Source of the DNA: UMGS1696 sp964463375
Lineage (GTDB): Bacteria > Bacillota > Clostridia > Oscillospirales > CAG-272
NCBI GenBank assembly: GCA_964463375.1
Contig: CAYXBQ010000031.1
Coordinates: forward strand, 1-32,606
DNA: 32,606 nucleotides
Direction of reading: 5' to 3'
Part shown: positions 24,828 to 32,367 of the stretch, piece by piece
Numbering within the stretch: position 1 is the first letter of the stretch
Layout of the letters: every line of letters begins with the position of its first letter
Made by a program: the position numbers and the translations under genes
Notes under the pieces: model-generated
What the model saw: the letters and a program-made list of their open reading frames with translations, nothing else
Database searches by the model: none
What the model was told of the DNA's origin: nothing

Positions 24828-24858
24828 ACCCTCGGCACTGTCCGGGGGTTTTATTTTT
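24828..24858 (+). terminator. Terminator after nanA
   Basis: Arms ACCCTCGG (24828-24835) and CCGGGGGT (24842-24849), with one G-T pairing, followed by TTTATTTTT. Confidence 0.75.
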
Positions 24859-24879
24859 GCAAAAAAATGGATTTTTCTA

Positions 24880-24908
24880 TTGCAATTTTGCGGCGGATGG
24901 TGTATAAT
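24880..24908 (+). promoter_or_regulatory. Promoter of the SLH surface protein gene
   Basis: TTGCAA (24880-24885), 17-base spacer, TATAAT (24903-24908); about 70 bases of leader follow. Confidence 0.7.
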
Positions 24909-24980
24909 AAACGTATACTATACCTATCCTTGCCGAAGGGGGCTTTTGTCCCATGCCGGGGTAGGGGAAAGTGAGATGAA

Positions 24981-27900
24981 ATGATGAAAAAGCGATTTTT
25001 AGGACTGTGTACCATCCTGGTGCTGTGCGTAGTGCTGTCCATCACGGCCTGGGCAGACGGCGAAGGTCTGGTCATCACCGGCGGTGTGCCGGACACAGAC
25101 TACACCTACGCAGACGGCGTGGTGACGGTTTTGACGGATACGGCACTGACGATCCAGAATGCCGACCCGGATACACCCACCACCGACCGCATTGTGGTGC
25201 AGTCCGGCGTAAGTGCCAACATCACCTTAGCCGGCGTGAACATTGACGTGCGTGGCGATGATGCTCGGGCAAATGCGGATGCATGTGCCTTCGAGATCGC
25301 AAGTGGTGGCAATGGCACAGTTACGGTTACGCTTGCGGATGATACCGAAAACACGCTGATCAGTGGCATAAAACGTGCTGGATTGGAAAAGAACGATACC
25401 ACCAGTACGCTTGTGATCCAGTGCAAAAATGCCAATACGACAGGCCACACCTGTACAGACGCTTGCGGTAAGCTGACAGCCCAAAGTGGCGATGGTGTAG
25501 ATCGGAGCCGTTATTTGGATGGAGCAGCTGCTGGCATCGGTAGTGCTTATAATGAACGTGTTTCTAATTCTGTCAGCAACATCATGATCAAGGGCGGTAC
25601 GATCATTGCGGAAAGTTATGCAGGTGCAGGTATTGGTAGTGGTGTAGGTACACCTGGGATATCTGGAGATGCATCCGATATTCATATCATCGGCGGTATT
25701 GTGTATGCGACATCTGTGAATGGCGGAGCCATTGGCAGTGGTTACGCGATGGGGGAAAGTGGCGATGTATCGAATATTACCATAACGAACAGCACAGTCA
25801 CCCTTGCATCGAACCGCAGAGGCATCGGTAGTGGTATGGGTGATGGCGAAAGTGGCGCAACCTCGTCTGTCCACATCACAAACAGCTCTGTGAAGTGTAA
25901 CGGCAGTGGCTTAGCCATCGGTTGTGCACCGGACAATGGTGCTGGTGAAAATGTATATCTCCTGACCATCGAGAATCCGTCTGGTGCGCCGATCATCATC
26001 GATGATCAAAAGATCCCCACTGCACCCCACGGCGATGACACCAATCGGTACGTATATCTCCCGGCTGGTACGTACACTGTGACCAGCACGAACGAGACCC
26101 ATACGGTGACCGTGGCGGCAAACAATAACAACAAACTCAAGCTCAAAGCATTCGAAATCACCGGCGGTACGCTGGACACAGACTACACCTACGAAAACGG
26201 CGTAGTGACGGTTTTGACGGATACGGCACTGACGATCCAAAACCTCAACCCAGCCAAAGCAACCACCGACCACATTGTGGTGCAGTCCGGCGTAAATGCC
26301 AACATCACCTTAGCCGGCGTGAACATTGACGTGCGTGGCGATGATGCGTATGCAAATGCGTATGTATGTGCCTTCGAGATCGCAAGTGGTGGCAATGGCA
26401 CAGTTACGGTTACGCTTGCGGATGATACCGAAAATACGCTGATCAGTGGCCATTATCGTGCTGGTTTGGAAAAGAACGATACTACCAGTACGCTTGTGAT
26501 CACCTGTGTGTATGCTGGCAAAGATCACACTTGTACAGACGCTTGCGGTAAGCTGACAGCCCAAAGTGGCAATGGTGTAAATGGTGGTGGGGTTGGTGAG
26601 GGTGCTGGTATCGGCAGTGCTTATAGTGATGACGATTCTAACGCTGTCAGCAACATCACGATCAAAGGCGGCACGATCACAGCAAAGAGTTTCTTGGGTG
26701 CTGGTATCGGCAGTGGTGCTGGTGAAGAAGGACGTTCCGGAGATGTATCCAACATCACTATCACTGGCGGTATTGTGAATGCGACATCTAAAGTGGGAGC
26801 AGGAATCGGCTGTGGTCAGGGGTTTTGGGGCAAAAGTGGCACAACCTCGTCTGTCCACATCACGAACAGCTCCGTGAAGTGTACGAGTAATGGCACAGCC
26901 ATCGGTTGCACACCGGACAATGGCGCTGGTGCAGATGTATATCTCCTGACCATCCCGAATCCGTATGGTGCGCCGATCACCATCGATGGACAAACGATCC
27001 CCACTGTACCCCACGGCGATGATTTCACCCGGTACGCCTACGTCACCGGCGAAGACCATATGGTGTTCATCGGCACGACCCATCAGCAGGCGAAGTTCGA
27101 TAGCGATACGAATATCTTCACATGGGAGAATGTCGAACACGATTGGAGCGATTGGGTGAAGGACGAAGGCACAAACACCCACACCCGCACCTGCAAAATC
27201 GTTGGCTGTGGTTTCACCGAAACAAAGGCACACACCTACACAAACGGCGTTTGCATTTGCGGGGACACGCAGTACAACACAACGGTGACCTTTGACGCAA
27301 ACGGCGGTTCCGTTCGGCCGACTTCCCTGGAAACCGGTGCCGATGGCAAGCTGACAAGTCTGCCCACGCCCACCAGACGAGACTACAACTTCCAAGGCTG
27401 GTTCACCAAGGACGGCGCACAGGTGACCACCGACACCGTATTCACCGAAAGCACCACCGTATACGCCCATTGGACGGTCAAGGCCAGCGCACTTCTGCCC
27501 ACGTGGCAGGAATGGGAGCTGATCGACAAGATCGTCGAAGCCAACAAAAAGAAGGATGAAGTTGTTGACGAACCGGAAGTAGAAGAACCGGTTGATGAAC
27601 CGACCGAAACGGAACCTACGGAGACCGAACCCGAAGCACCCGTAGAATCGTGGAACAATCCCTTCACCGATGTATCCGAAGCCGATGCATTCTACGAAGC
27701 CGTCAAGTTCGCATTCGAAAACGGTTACATGAACGGTATGTCCGACGATACCTTTGCGCCCAACGACAGCCTGACCCGTGCTATGCTGGTGACGGTGCTG
27801 TACCGTGCGGCAGGCTCCCCGGCTGTGGAAGACGCAAATCCCTTCGCTGACGTAGCAGAGGACGCATGGTATCATAACGCCGTGGTCTGGGCAAAGTCCA

Positions 27901-28199
27901 TTGGCCTTGTCAACGGCATCTCGGCAACCGAATTTGCCCCGGAAGACGAGCTGACCCGTGAACAGCTGGTAACGATCTTCTACCGCTACGCCGCATTCTT
28001 AGGCTACGACCTGAGTATCGGTGAAGACACAAACATTCTTAGCTACGAAGATTTTGACGCCATCGCCGAATACGCCATTCCTGCATTGCAGTGGGCCTGC
28101 GGTGCCGGTTTGCTCGAATCCGTAGACGGCAACCTCCTGCCCCAGGACAACGCAACAAGAGCACTGGTGGCTATGGTGCTGCTGGGCATGTTTGCATAA
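24981..28199 (+). CDS. Secreted repeat protein with InlB-type repeat and three SLH domains
   Basis: A 1072-residue exported surface protein. A signal peptide precedes an AWA cleavage site after residue 25. Two related modules follow (about 29-385 and 391-715), each with a conserved front part and Gly-rich GAGIGSG / SNITI(K/T)GG units suggesting a right-handed beta-helix. Next come a small Cys/His-bearing segment (HDWSDWVKDEG...C..VGCG, ~719-760), an InlB B-repeat (VTFDANGG to VYAHW, ~768-832) and an acidic Pro/Glu/Thr linker. Three SLH domains (from ~891, ~953 and ~1011) should hold it to secondary wall polymers. Likely an adhesin or glycan-binding protein; the ligand is not evident. The immediate second ATG (24984) could also be used. 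Confidence 0.85.
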   Translation: MMKKRFLGLCTILVLCVVLSITAWADGEGLVITGGVPDTDYTYADGVVTVLTDTALTIQNADPDTPTTDRIVVQSGVSANITLAGVNIDVRGDDARANADACAFEIASGGNGTVTVTLADDTENTLISGIKRAGLEKNDTTSTLVIQCKNANTTGHTCTDACGKLTAQSGDGVDRSRYLDGAAAGIGSAYNERVSNSVSNIMIKGGTIIAESYAGAGIGSGVGTPGISGDASDIHIIGGIVYATSVNGGAIGSGYAMGESGDVSNITITNSTVTLASNRRGIGSGMGDGESGATSSVHITNSSVKCNGSGLAIGCAPDNGAGENVYLLTIENPSGAPIIIDDQKIPTAPHGDDTNRYVYLPAGTYTVTSTNETHTVTVAANNNNKLKLKAFEITGGTLDTDYTYENGVVTVLTDTALTIQNLNPAKATTDHIVVQSGVNANITLAGVNIDVRGDDAYANAYVCAFEIASGGNGTVTVTLADDTENTLISGHYRAGLEKNDTTSTLVITCVYAGKDHTCTDACGKLTAQSGNGVNGGGVGEGAGIGSAYSDDDSNAVSNITIKGGTITAKSFLGAGIGSGAGEEGRSGDVSNITITGGIVNATSKVGAGIGCGQGFWGKSGTTSSVHITNSSVKCTSNGTAIGCTPDNGAGADVYLLTIPNPYGAPITIDGQTIPTVPHGDDFTRYAYVTGEDHMVFIGTTHQQAKFDSDTNIFTWENVEHDWSDWVKDEGTNTHTRTCKIVGCGFTETKAHTYTNGVCICGDTQYNTTVTFDANGGSVRPTSLETGADGKLTSLPTPTRRDYNFQGWFTKDGAQVTTDTVFTESTTVYAHWTVKASALLPTWQEWELIDKIVEANKKKDEVVDEPEVEEPVDEPTETEPTETEPEAPVESWNNPFTDVSEADAFYEAVKFAFENGYMNGMSDDTFAPNDSLTRAMLVTVLYRAAGSPAVEDANPFADVAEDAWYHNAVVWAKSIGLVNGISATEFAPEDELTREQLVTIFYRYAAFLGYDLSIGEDTNILSYEDFDAIAEYAIPALQWACGAGLLESVDGNLLPQDNATRALVAMVLLGMFA
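25066..27060 (+). repeat. Long internal duplication in the SLH protein gene
   Basis: The block from about 25066 recurs from about 26149, offset near 1083 bases (361 codons). The stretch around 25124-25370 and its partner around 26207-26453 are almost identical in DNA. Downstream parts are more diverged, and the second copy is shorter because it lacks one Gly-rich unit. Confidence 0.85.
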
Positions 28200-28248
28200 C
28201 AAAACAAAAAAAGAGGTAAGTTTCACGCTTACCTCTTTTTGTTTTGTT
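28198..28248. terminator. Strong bidirectional terminator
   Basis: Over 20 bases of near-perfect pairing between 28198-28220 and 28228-28248 (core AAGAGGTAAG / CTTACCTCTT) with A- and T-tracts, between the SLH gene and the convergent gene ending at 28256. Confidence 0.88.
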
Positions 28249-28255
28249 AACTCAC

Positions 28256-28921
28256 TCAGCCAATGAATCGCAGGGTATCAAAGATACTGCCCAGCTGTTC
28301 CAAAATATGCGGCAGCTCGTCCATGTCGTCGCACAGAGTCGTGAGGTTGGTCACGGTGTTCAGCATGGTATGCCGAATGTCGCTGTCTGCATCGGCTTTG
28401 TTCTTGCTTTGCAGGTCGTCGTACATTTTTTCGTACAGCTTCAAAAGCTGCTGGTTGGTGGTCTCCCGACAACGCACGATGTCGCCCAGTGCCTTTGCTT
28501 TCTCCTGTCCGGCAATGTCTCCGGGACCTGCTGCGGCCGGTGTATCCTGTAAGGCGGCAATGGCTTCGTGCAGGTGCGCTGTGTCCATTCGTACGGCCTC
28601 GATCTTGGACAGCACATAGTCCATAGTCAATGGGGGCTCTGTAGCTGCAACAGCTGTGGTCTCTGCGGTATTCTGATATGCTTCCATGGGAAGTTCCTCC
28701 GATATATCCGGCGAGCATATCGTTGGGATCGTATCTGTGTGCGATGGCATTGGTTGTGGATCTGTTAGACAGATATGATCCGCTGCCAGACGGTATGCCC
28801 GTCCTTTTTTGATAAGACCTTCGGCACGTTTTGGCCAGGTCGGTTCATAGGTATGTCCATGCACATCTGTGACCCGTACGTTTTTTTCGATGGGTGTCAT
28901 CCCCTTTGTCACGGATTTCAA
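28256..28921 (-). CDS. Hypothetical protein with PLMP/RRXRR-like N-terminal domain
   Basis: A 221-residue protein (from a TTG at 28921; an ATG at 28900 is the alternative, and neither has a well-placed ribosome binding site). Residues 14-52 read as a compact module: VRVTD..G....PTWPKRAEGLIKKGRA, then HICL. That layout (beta strand, D-x-x-G, P-T/P, K-R-A, L-x-K-x-G-R-A, closing strand) resembles the PLMP/RRXRR domain at the front of IscB nucleases, but no RuvC or HNH part is present. Residues ~55-95 are a flexible linker. Residues ~98-221 are helical and probably a coiled coil. It may be a DNA- or RNA-binding regulator; this is inference from a short motif. Confidence 0.6.
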   Translation of the reverse strand: MKSVTKGMTPIEKNVRVTDVHGHTYEPTWPKRAEGLIKKGRAYRLAADHICLTDPQPMPSHTDTIPTICSPDISEELPMEAYQNTAETTAVAATEPPLTMDYVLSKIEAVRMDTAHLHEAIAALQDTPAAAGPGDIAGQEKAKALGDIVRCRETTNQQLLKLYEKMYDDLQSKNKADADSDIRHTMLNTVTNLTTLCDDMDELPHILEQLGSIFDTLRFIG

Positions 28922-28959
28922 CAGCGCCGTTTTTTGTGATGGGTGCCCGCCCCGGCTGC

Positions 28960-28987
28960 TAAGTCAACCTTGATCGGCGTTGACTTA
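28960..28987. promoter_or_regulatory. Perfect 9-bp inverted repeat at the transcription start
   Basis: TAAGTCAAC (28960-28968) and GTTGACTTA (28979-28987) flank a 10-base spacer. The repeat begins at the predicted transcription start of the PLMP-like gene, so it could be an operator or a hairpin at the 5' end of the message. Confidence 0.5.
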
Positions 28988-28992
28988 ACATC

Positions 28993-29021
28993 AGTATACC
29001 ACAACCCCCGGAGTTTGTCAA
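28993..29021 (-). promoter_or_regulatory. Promoter of the PLMP-like gene
   Basis: Minus-strand TTGACA (29016-29021), 17-base spacer, TATACT (28993-28998) preceded by TGTGG: near-consensus. The leader is about 65 bases. Confidence 0.75.
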
Positions 29022-29031
29022 GAGGGAAACG

Positions 29032-29766
29032 TCACGCCAAATGTGCGTCGATGTACGCGGCACAGGCATCGTAAAAGGCACGCTTGTCCTCCGGCGGCAG
29101 GTCGCAATGCCCTCTGTCCGGCACCAAACGGTAGTGGATGTCGTACCCATGAGCCGTGAGCAGTGCCACAAGTCTGTCGGCGTGGTTCGCTTTGTGTACC
29201 AGCGCATCCTCTGTGCATTGGAAGATGGTGTAGGGGATCCGGGGCAGCAGCTCTGCCTCCGCTAAGTGCAGGGGCGTATGCTGTGTGAGGATCTCCTCCA
29301 TGGTGCCCGGCTCGTCGTAGAAGGCACTGTAGAAGCTGGACGGCGCATCGGGATGTTCGTTTGGCAGATAAAATAAGTCGCAGACCGGGCAGTTTGCCAC
29401 ACAAGCCACAGGCGTATGCCGTGCGTGTACCGGATAGAGCAGGGAACCGTGCCCGCCCATGGACAGACCAGCGGAAACGATAGGTGTGTTCCCAGGCAGA
29501 CTATAGTGGTCCAGCAGCGTGTCGATCACGGTATCAGCTAAGTGTACCTGCTTCCGGTTCATCCACGCCCAGGGGTCACCATAGGGGATCAGGTAAGCGA
29601 TATTCCGCTCTGCCAGCCAGTCTCCCTCTTCCAGTGTACCGTCAAACCGGTCGTCGCAGCCCATGCCGGTGAAATAGATCACGATACCACGAATGTCCCC
29701 CCGAATTTGTTTGTCGTTGGAGTAGGCGTAGGTGCGCAGGTTTTCGTAGGTGATGGGAGAGCGCAT
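29032..29766 (-). CDS. Alpha/beta hydrolase (serine esterase/peptidase-like)
   Basis: A 244-residue alpha/beta-hydrolase. The oxyanion region is IVIYFTGMG near residue 30, the nucleophile elbow is GLSMGGHG with Ser102, and the triad is likely completed by Asp187 (CTEDALV) and His220 (PDRGHCD). That order and spacing fit the fold. There is no signal peptide, so it is cytosolic. It begins three bases after the stop of the CE15-like gene and is certainly in the same operon. Two hydrolases together suggest stepwise removal of ester groups from an imported carbohydrate; that link is inference. The acyl or peptide substrate cannot be named. Confidence 0.8.
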   Translation of the reverse strand: MRSPITYENLRTYAYSNDKQIRGDIRGIVIYFTGMGCDDRFDGTLEEGDWLAERNIAYLIPYGDPWAWMNRKQVHLADTVIDTLLDHYSLPGNTPIVSAGLSMGGHGSLLYPVHARHTPVACVANCPVCDLFYLPNEHPDAPSSFYSAFYDEPGTMEEILTQHTPLHLAEAELLPRIPYTIFQCTEDALVHKANHADRLVALLTAHGYDIHYRLVPDRGHCDLPPEDKRAFYDACAAYIDAHLA

Positions 29767-29769
29767 GGG

Positions 29770-30882
29770 TCAACCTCTCTTTTTGTCCCAGAAGTCCATG
29801 TAGCGTGTCCAGTCCTCCGGCAAAATGGCGTGGGGTCCCGTCTTCACATGGTAACCAATGGAGCCGTCGTGGTAGCTGGTGTCCGCTTCTACCGCACCTT
29901 CCACAGGCAGCACCACACCGGTCTTGCCGTACAGAGCGTAGGCATCCGCAGCCAGCCGACAGGATTCCCGCTCTGCCGCCGGAGAAGCCCAATCGTCCAG
30001 AGAGCAGCTTGCTACGTAGCACAGCCGGGGAGCCATGGCGGCGATGAGCATATGCTGGTCACAGGGGAGCATTTCTTCCCGGTCGCTGTATTTGCTGTAG
30101 TTGCCGCAGAACCAGTCAAAGGCCCTGGTGATCACGGCCACGGTCTCCCCACCGGGTGTTCTGCCACGATGGAGCATGGCACCGGAGCAGCCGGACGCAT
30201 TGGAGATGGTCAGGGCAAAGCGGGGATCGGTAGCACCGCACCACAGTGCCGTCTTGCCGCCACGGGAATGTCCCACCACAGCTGCCTGTGTCTCGTCAGA
30301 AAGCGGATTTTCCGTCAGCCAGTCCAGCACACGAGAGGCACCCCAGGCCCAGGCAGACATGGTAGCCCAGTCGTTGTCCCGGCGCAGGGAACGATCCGGC
30401 TGGAAGTGGGCGAACACACCCGCCTGATAGTCTGCCTTGTGGTTGGCATCGGGATACAGACCGGAGGTGGGCACGATGGCCACGCCATAGCCACGGGACA
30501 CAATGTCCAAGATCGGCACGTTCAGGCAGTCCAAAGACGTTTCCAGATCGTACTGATCCTCCTGATATTCGTGCATGACATAGACAAAGGTGGGTGCCGG
30601 TGTCGTGCGGGCAGACAGGGGGAAGAAGCCACGGCACAGGAAGGTGTACCCGGCGCAGGTGATCTGGACCTTTTGGTACAGCACCGGCTTGCCCAGATGG
30701 TTTTCCACTTCTTTTTCGAGGGTGTAGGTGGTGTGCAGTTCTTTTTCTGCCGCAGCCGGGCGGTGGCCGTAGATGTTTTCCGCCAAAAGATAGAGCAGCT
30801 CCGGTCGACGATAGGTCTCCCAATCCGTGGTGGTCGTGATTTTTTCGCCACCCAATGTGGTGAGCAGATCCGGTATAGACAT
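29770..30882 (-). CDS. Alpha/beta hydrolase resembling CE15 glucuronoyl esterases
   Basis: A 370-residue alpha/beta hydrolase. The nucleophile motif VVGHSRGGKTALW (Ser206, Arg207) matches the G-x-S-R-x-G pattern of CE15 glucuronoyl methylesterases. SNASGCSGAM follows where CE15 enzymes place a conserved acidic or structural element, and His351 (YHVKTGPHAI) is the likely triad histidine. MAPRLCYVASCSLDDWA near residue 285 is also shared by that group. CE15 enzymes cut the ester between glucuronic acid and lignin alcohols in plant cell walls. No secretion signal is seen, which is unusual for an enzyme acting on lignocellulose, so a soluble imported ester is more plausible. Acetyl xylan esterase-like activity is an alternative. 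GGAGGAA lies before the ATG. Confidence 0.7.
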   Translation of the reverse strand: MSIPDLLTTLGGEKITTTTDWETYRRPELLYLLAENIYGHRPAAAEKELHTTYTLEKEVENHLGKPVLYQKVQITCAGYTFLCRGFFPLSARTTPAPTFVYVMHEYQEDQYDLETSLDCLNVPILDIVSRGYGVAIVPTSGLYPDANHKADYQAGVFAHFQPDRSLRRDNDWATMSAWAWGASRVLDWLTENPLSDETQAAVVGHSRGGKTALWCGATDPRFALTISNASGCSGAMLHRGRTPGGETVAVITRAFDWFCGNYSKYSDREEMLPCDQHMLIAAMAPRLCYVASCSLDDWASPAAERESCRLAADAYALYGKTGVVLPVEGAVEADTSYHDGSIGYHVKTGPHAILPEDWTRYMDFWDKKRG

Positions 30883-30914
30883 AACAAATTCCTCCGTGAG
30901 ATAGGTTTGGTTTT

Positions 30915-30943
30915 ATTATACAGAATCGTCCGGCGTTCGTCAA
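30915..30943 (-). promoter_or_regulatory. Promoter of the hydrolase operon
   Basis: Minus-strand TTGACG (30938-30943), 17-base spacer, TATAAT (30915-30920), about 32 bases before the CE15-like start. Confidence 0.75.
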
Positions 30944-30963
30944 GAGGAATGGAAAAATAAAAC

Positions 30964-30990
30964 AAAAAAAGAACCAGGCGAACCTGATTC
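30964..30990 (-). terminator. Terminator of the left tRNA-Tyr gene
   Basis: On the minus strand, GAATCAGG-TTCG-CCTGGTTC forms an 8-bp stem closed by a TTCG tetraloop, followed by seven Ts. Confidence 0.85.
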
Positions 30991-31002
30991 TCTCTCTTTG
31001 AA

Positions 31003-31084
31003 TGGGGGAAGGTGGATTCGAACCACCGAAGGCGGTGCCAGCAGATTTACAGTCTGTCCCCTTTGGCCACTCGGGAATTCCCCC
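31003..31084 (-). tRNA. tRNA-Tyr (anticodon GTA)
   Basis: An 82-base tRNA with a 7-bp acceptor stem (GGGGGAA/TTCCCCC), discriminator A, anticodon loop CTGTAAA (anticodon GTA), a long variable arm as expected for class II tRNA-Tyr in bacteria, and a T arm GGTGGTTCGAATCCACC. The CCA end is not encoded. It is transcribed alone from the promoter at 31132-31160. Confidence 0.95.
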
Positions 31085-31131
31085 AACCATTCGTGCTCTC
31101 TGTGAGCTTGTCTCTCTCACGGAACACGTAT

Positions 31132-31160
31132 ATTATACCACACCGATCTCCCTTTGTCAA
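31132..31160 (-). promoter_or_regulatory. Promoter of the left tRNA-Tyr gene
   Basis: Minus-strand TTGACA (31155-31160), 17-base spacer, TATAAT (31132-31137): a full consensus promoter, preceded by an A-rich tract like the one at the right-hand tRNA promoter. Confidence 0.85.
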
Positions 31161-31190
31161 TAGGTTTTGCAAAAGTTTTTTGATTTTTTC

Positions 31191-31219
31191 TTGCTTTTTT
31201 TCACAGGCTGTGGTATACT
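31191..31219 (+). promoter_or_regulatory. Promoter of the phosphotransferase gene
   Basis: TTGCTT (31191-31196), 17-base spacer, TATACT (31214-31219) with TGTGG before the -10 box. Confidence 0.65.
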
Positions 31220-31255
31220 ATATTTACCCTACAAAACGACCGTGGAGGTGACGAG

Positions 31256-31924
31256 ATGCGGAAAACACCAATAAGCGTACAGATCGAGACGATGCCCAAG
31301 GAAGTGCAGCCGTTTTTGGTGGGCGCACAGCTATACGACAGCAGCTGTGGTGCGGCAGCCAAGGTGATCTACAGTGACCGGGGCTTCTATATCAAAATGG
31401 CAGAGAAGGGTTTGCTGCAAAGAGAAGCGGATATGGCAGCATACTTTGCTAAGCATGGGCTGGGCGTGCCGCTGTCACTCTATCTGACGACTGCCGAAAA
31501 GGATTATATGGTCACCGAAGCAGCACAAGGCGAAGATGCCACTACATATCTGGATGCGCCGGAAACGCTGTGTCAGATGCTGGCCGAGGGAATGCACCGC
31601 CTCCATGCACTGGACGTGACCGACCTGCCGCTTTCTCCCGCCATGGATGCCTATAGGCAGTACGCAGACACCATGCGCACGGACACCTGTATCCACGGGG
31701 ATTTTTGTCTGCCCAACGTGATCTGCCGGGACGGACGCTTTGTGTGCCTGATCGATATGGGTCTTGTGGGACGGGGAGACCGGCACATCGATCTGTATTG
31801 GGCCACCTGGTCCTTGCAGTTCAATTTGAAGACCGACAAGTACCGGGACTATTTCTTAGATGCCTACGGTCGGGAGCATATCGATGCCGAGCGTATGCGC
31901 ATTGCCAATATGGTGGAACCATAG
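31256..31924 (+). CDS. APH(3')-like phosphotransferase, shorter than usual
   Basis: A 222-residue protein kinase-fold phosphotransferase. The ATP-anchoring lysine is Lys47 (FYIKMAEKG). The catalytic loop is CIHGDFCLPN (Asp149, Asn154) and the metal-binding aspartate is Asp167 (CLIDMGLVGRGDRHIDL), all in the order seen in aminoglycoside 3'-phosphotransferases. Those are normally about 260 residues; here roughly 40 residues are missing between the HRLHALD helix (residue ~114) and the catalytic loop, and the end (RIANMVEP) lacks the usual VFG-type tail. All catalytic residues remain, so it may be active on a small substrate, but resistance should not be assumed. GGAGGTG precedes the ATG. Confidence 0.8.
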   Translation: MRKTPISVQIETMPKEVQPFLVGAQLYDSSCGAAAKVIYSDRGFYIKMAEKGLLQREADMAAYFAKHGLGVPLSLYLTTAEKDYMVTEAAQGEDATTYLDAPETLCQMLAEGMHRLHALDVTDLPLSPAMDAYRQYADTMRTDTCIHGDFCLPNVICRDGRFVCLIDMGLVGRGDRHIDLYWATWSLQFNLKTDKYRDYFLDAYGREHIDAERMRIANMVEP

Positions 31925-32039
31925 ACCATGGATGACCGAAACAGAAGCGGGTACACAGCAGAAAAGTATGCGTAGAGCGGCGGTGTCGGAGGGGGCGGAA
32001 AAAGTGGAGAAAAAACTTAAAAAAGTTTTGCAAAACCCC

Positions 32040-32068
32040 TTGACAAAGTGCGTGCGATGTGGTATAAT
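32040..32068 (+). promoter_or_regulatory. Promoter of the tRNA-Thr/tRNA-Tyr unit
   Basis: TTGACA (32040-32045), 17-base spacer, TATAAT (32063-32068). An AT-rich inverted repeat (32011-32029) and the palindrome GTTTTGCAAAAC (32025-32036) lie just upstream. The region resembles the left tRNA-Tyr promoter in sequence. Confidence 0.85.
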
Positions 32069-32141
32069 ATCAATGTTCCGTGAGGGACATACAAATTACA
32101 CAAAACAGAACACAAGTCTGGCACGTAATGTTGTGTATTTT

Positions 32142-32216
32142 GCTGGTGTGGCTCAATGGCAGAGCAGCTGATTTGTAATCAGCAGGTTGTTGGTTCGACT
32201 CCGATCACCAGCTCCA
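32142..32216 (+). tRNA. tRNA-Thr (anticodon TGT)
   Basis: Acceptor stem GCTGGTG/CACCAGC (32142-32148 and 32206-32212), anticodon loop TTTGTAA giving TGT, T arm with GGTTCGACTCC, discriminator T and an encoded CCA (32214-32216). It is followed after 30 bases by tRNA-Tyr in the same unit. Confidence 0.94.
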
Positions 32217-32246
32217 TACAGTATGCCGGGTGCGTACTGTATATTT

Positions 32247-32328
32247 GGGGGAATTCCCGAGTGGCCAAAGGGGACAGACTGTAAATCTGCTGGCACCGCC
32301 TTCGGTGGTTCGAATCCACCTTCCCCCA
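32247..32328 (+). tRNA. tRNA-Tyr (anticodon GTA), second copy
   Basis: Sequence identical as read to the tRNA-Tyr at 31003-31084 but on the opposite strand: same 7-bp acceptor stem, anticodon GTA, long variable arm and no encoded CCA. It is transcribed with tRNA-Thr. Confidence 0.95.
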
Positions 32329-32340
32329 TTCAAAGAGAAA

Positions 32341-32367
32341 GAATCAGCTTCGCCTGGTTCTTTTTTT
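32341..32367 (+). terminator. Terminator of the tRNA-Thr/tRNA-Tyr unit
   Basis: GAATCAGC-TTCG-CCTGGTTC followed by seven Ts. Same design as the left copy, but the loop-closing pair is a C-C mismatch. Confidence 0.8.

Larger units (their letters stand above)
30957..31086 (-). repeat. Left arm of a 130-bp inverted repeat (tRNA-Tyr cassette)
   Basis: This stretch, read on the minus strand, matches 32245-32374 on the plus strand with two differences that I can see, both in the terminator part. It covers tRNA-Tyr and its terminator. Confidence 0.88.

Noticed and set aside
31860..32171. Small gene between the phosphotransferase and tRNA-Thr
   Set aside because: It overlaps the end of the phosphotransferase gene in another frame, spans the tRNA promoter and enters tRNA-Thr.
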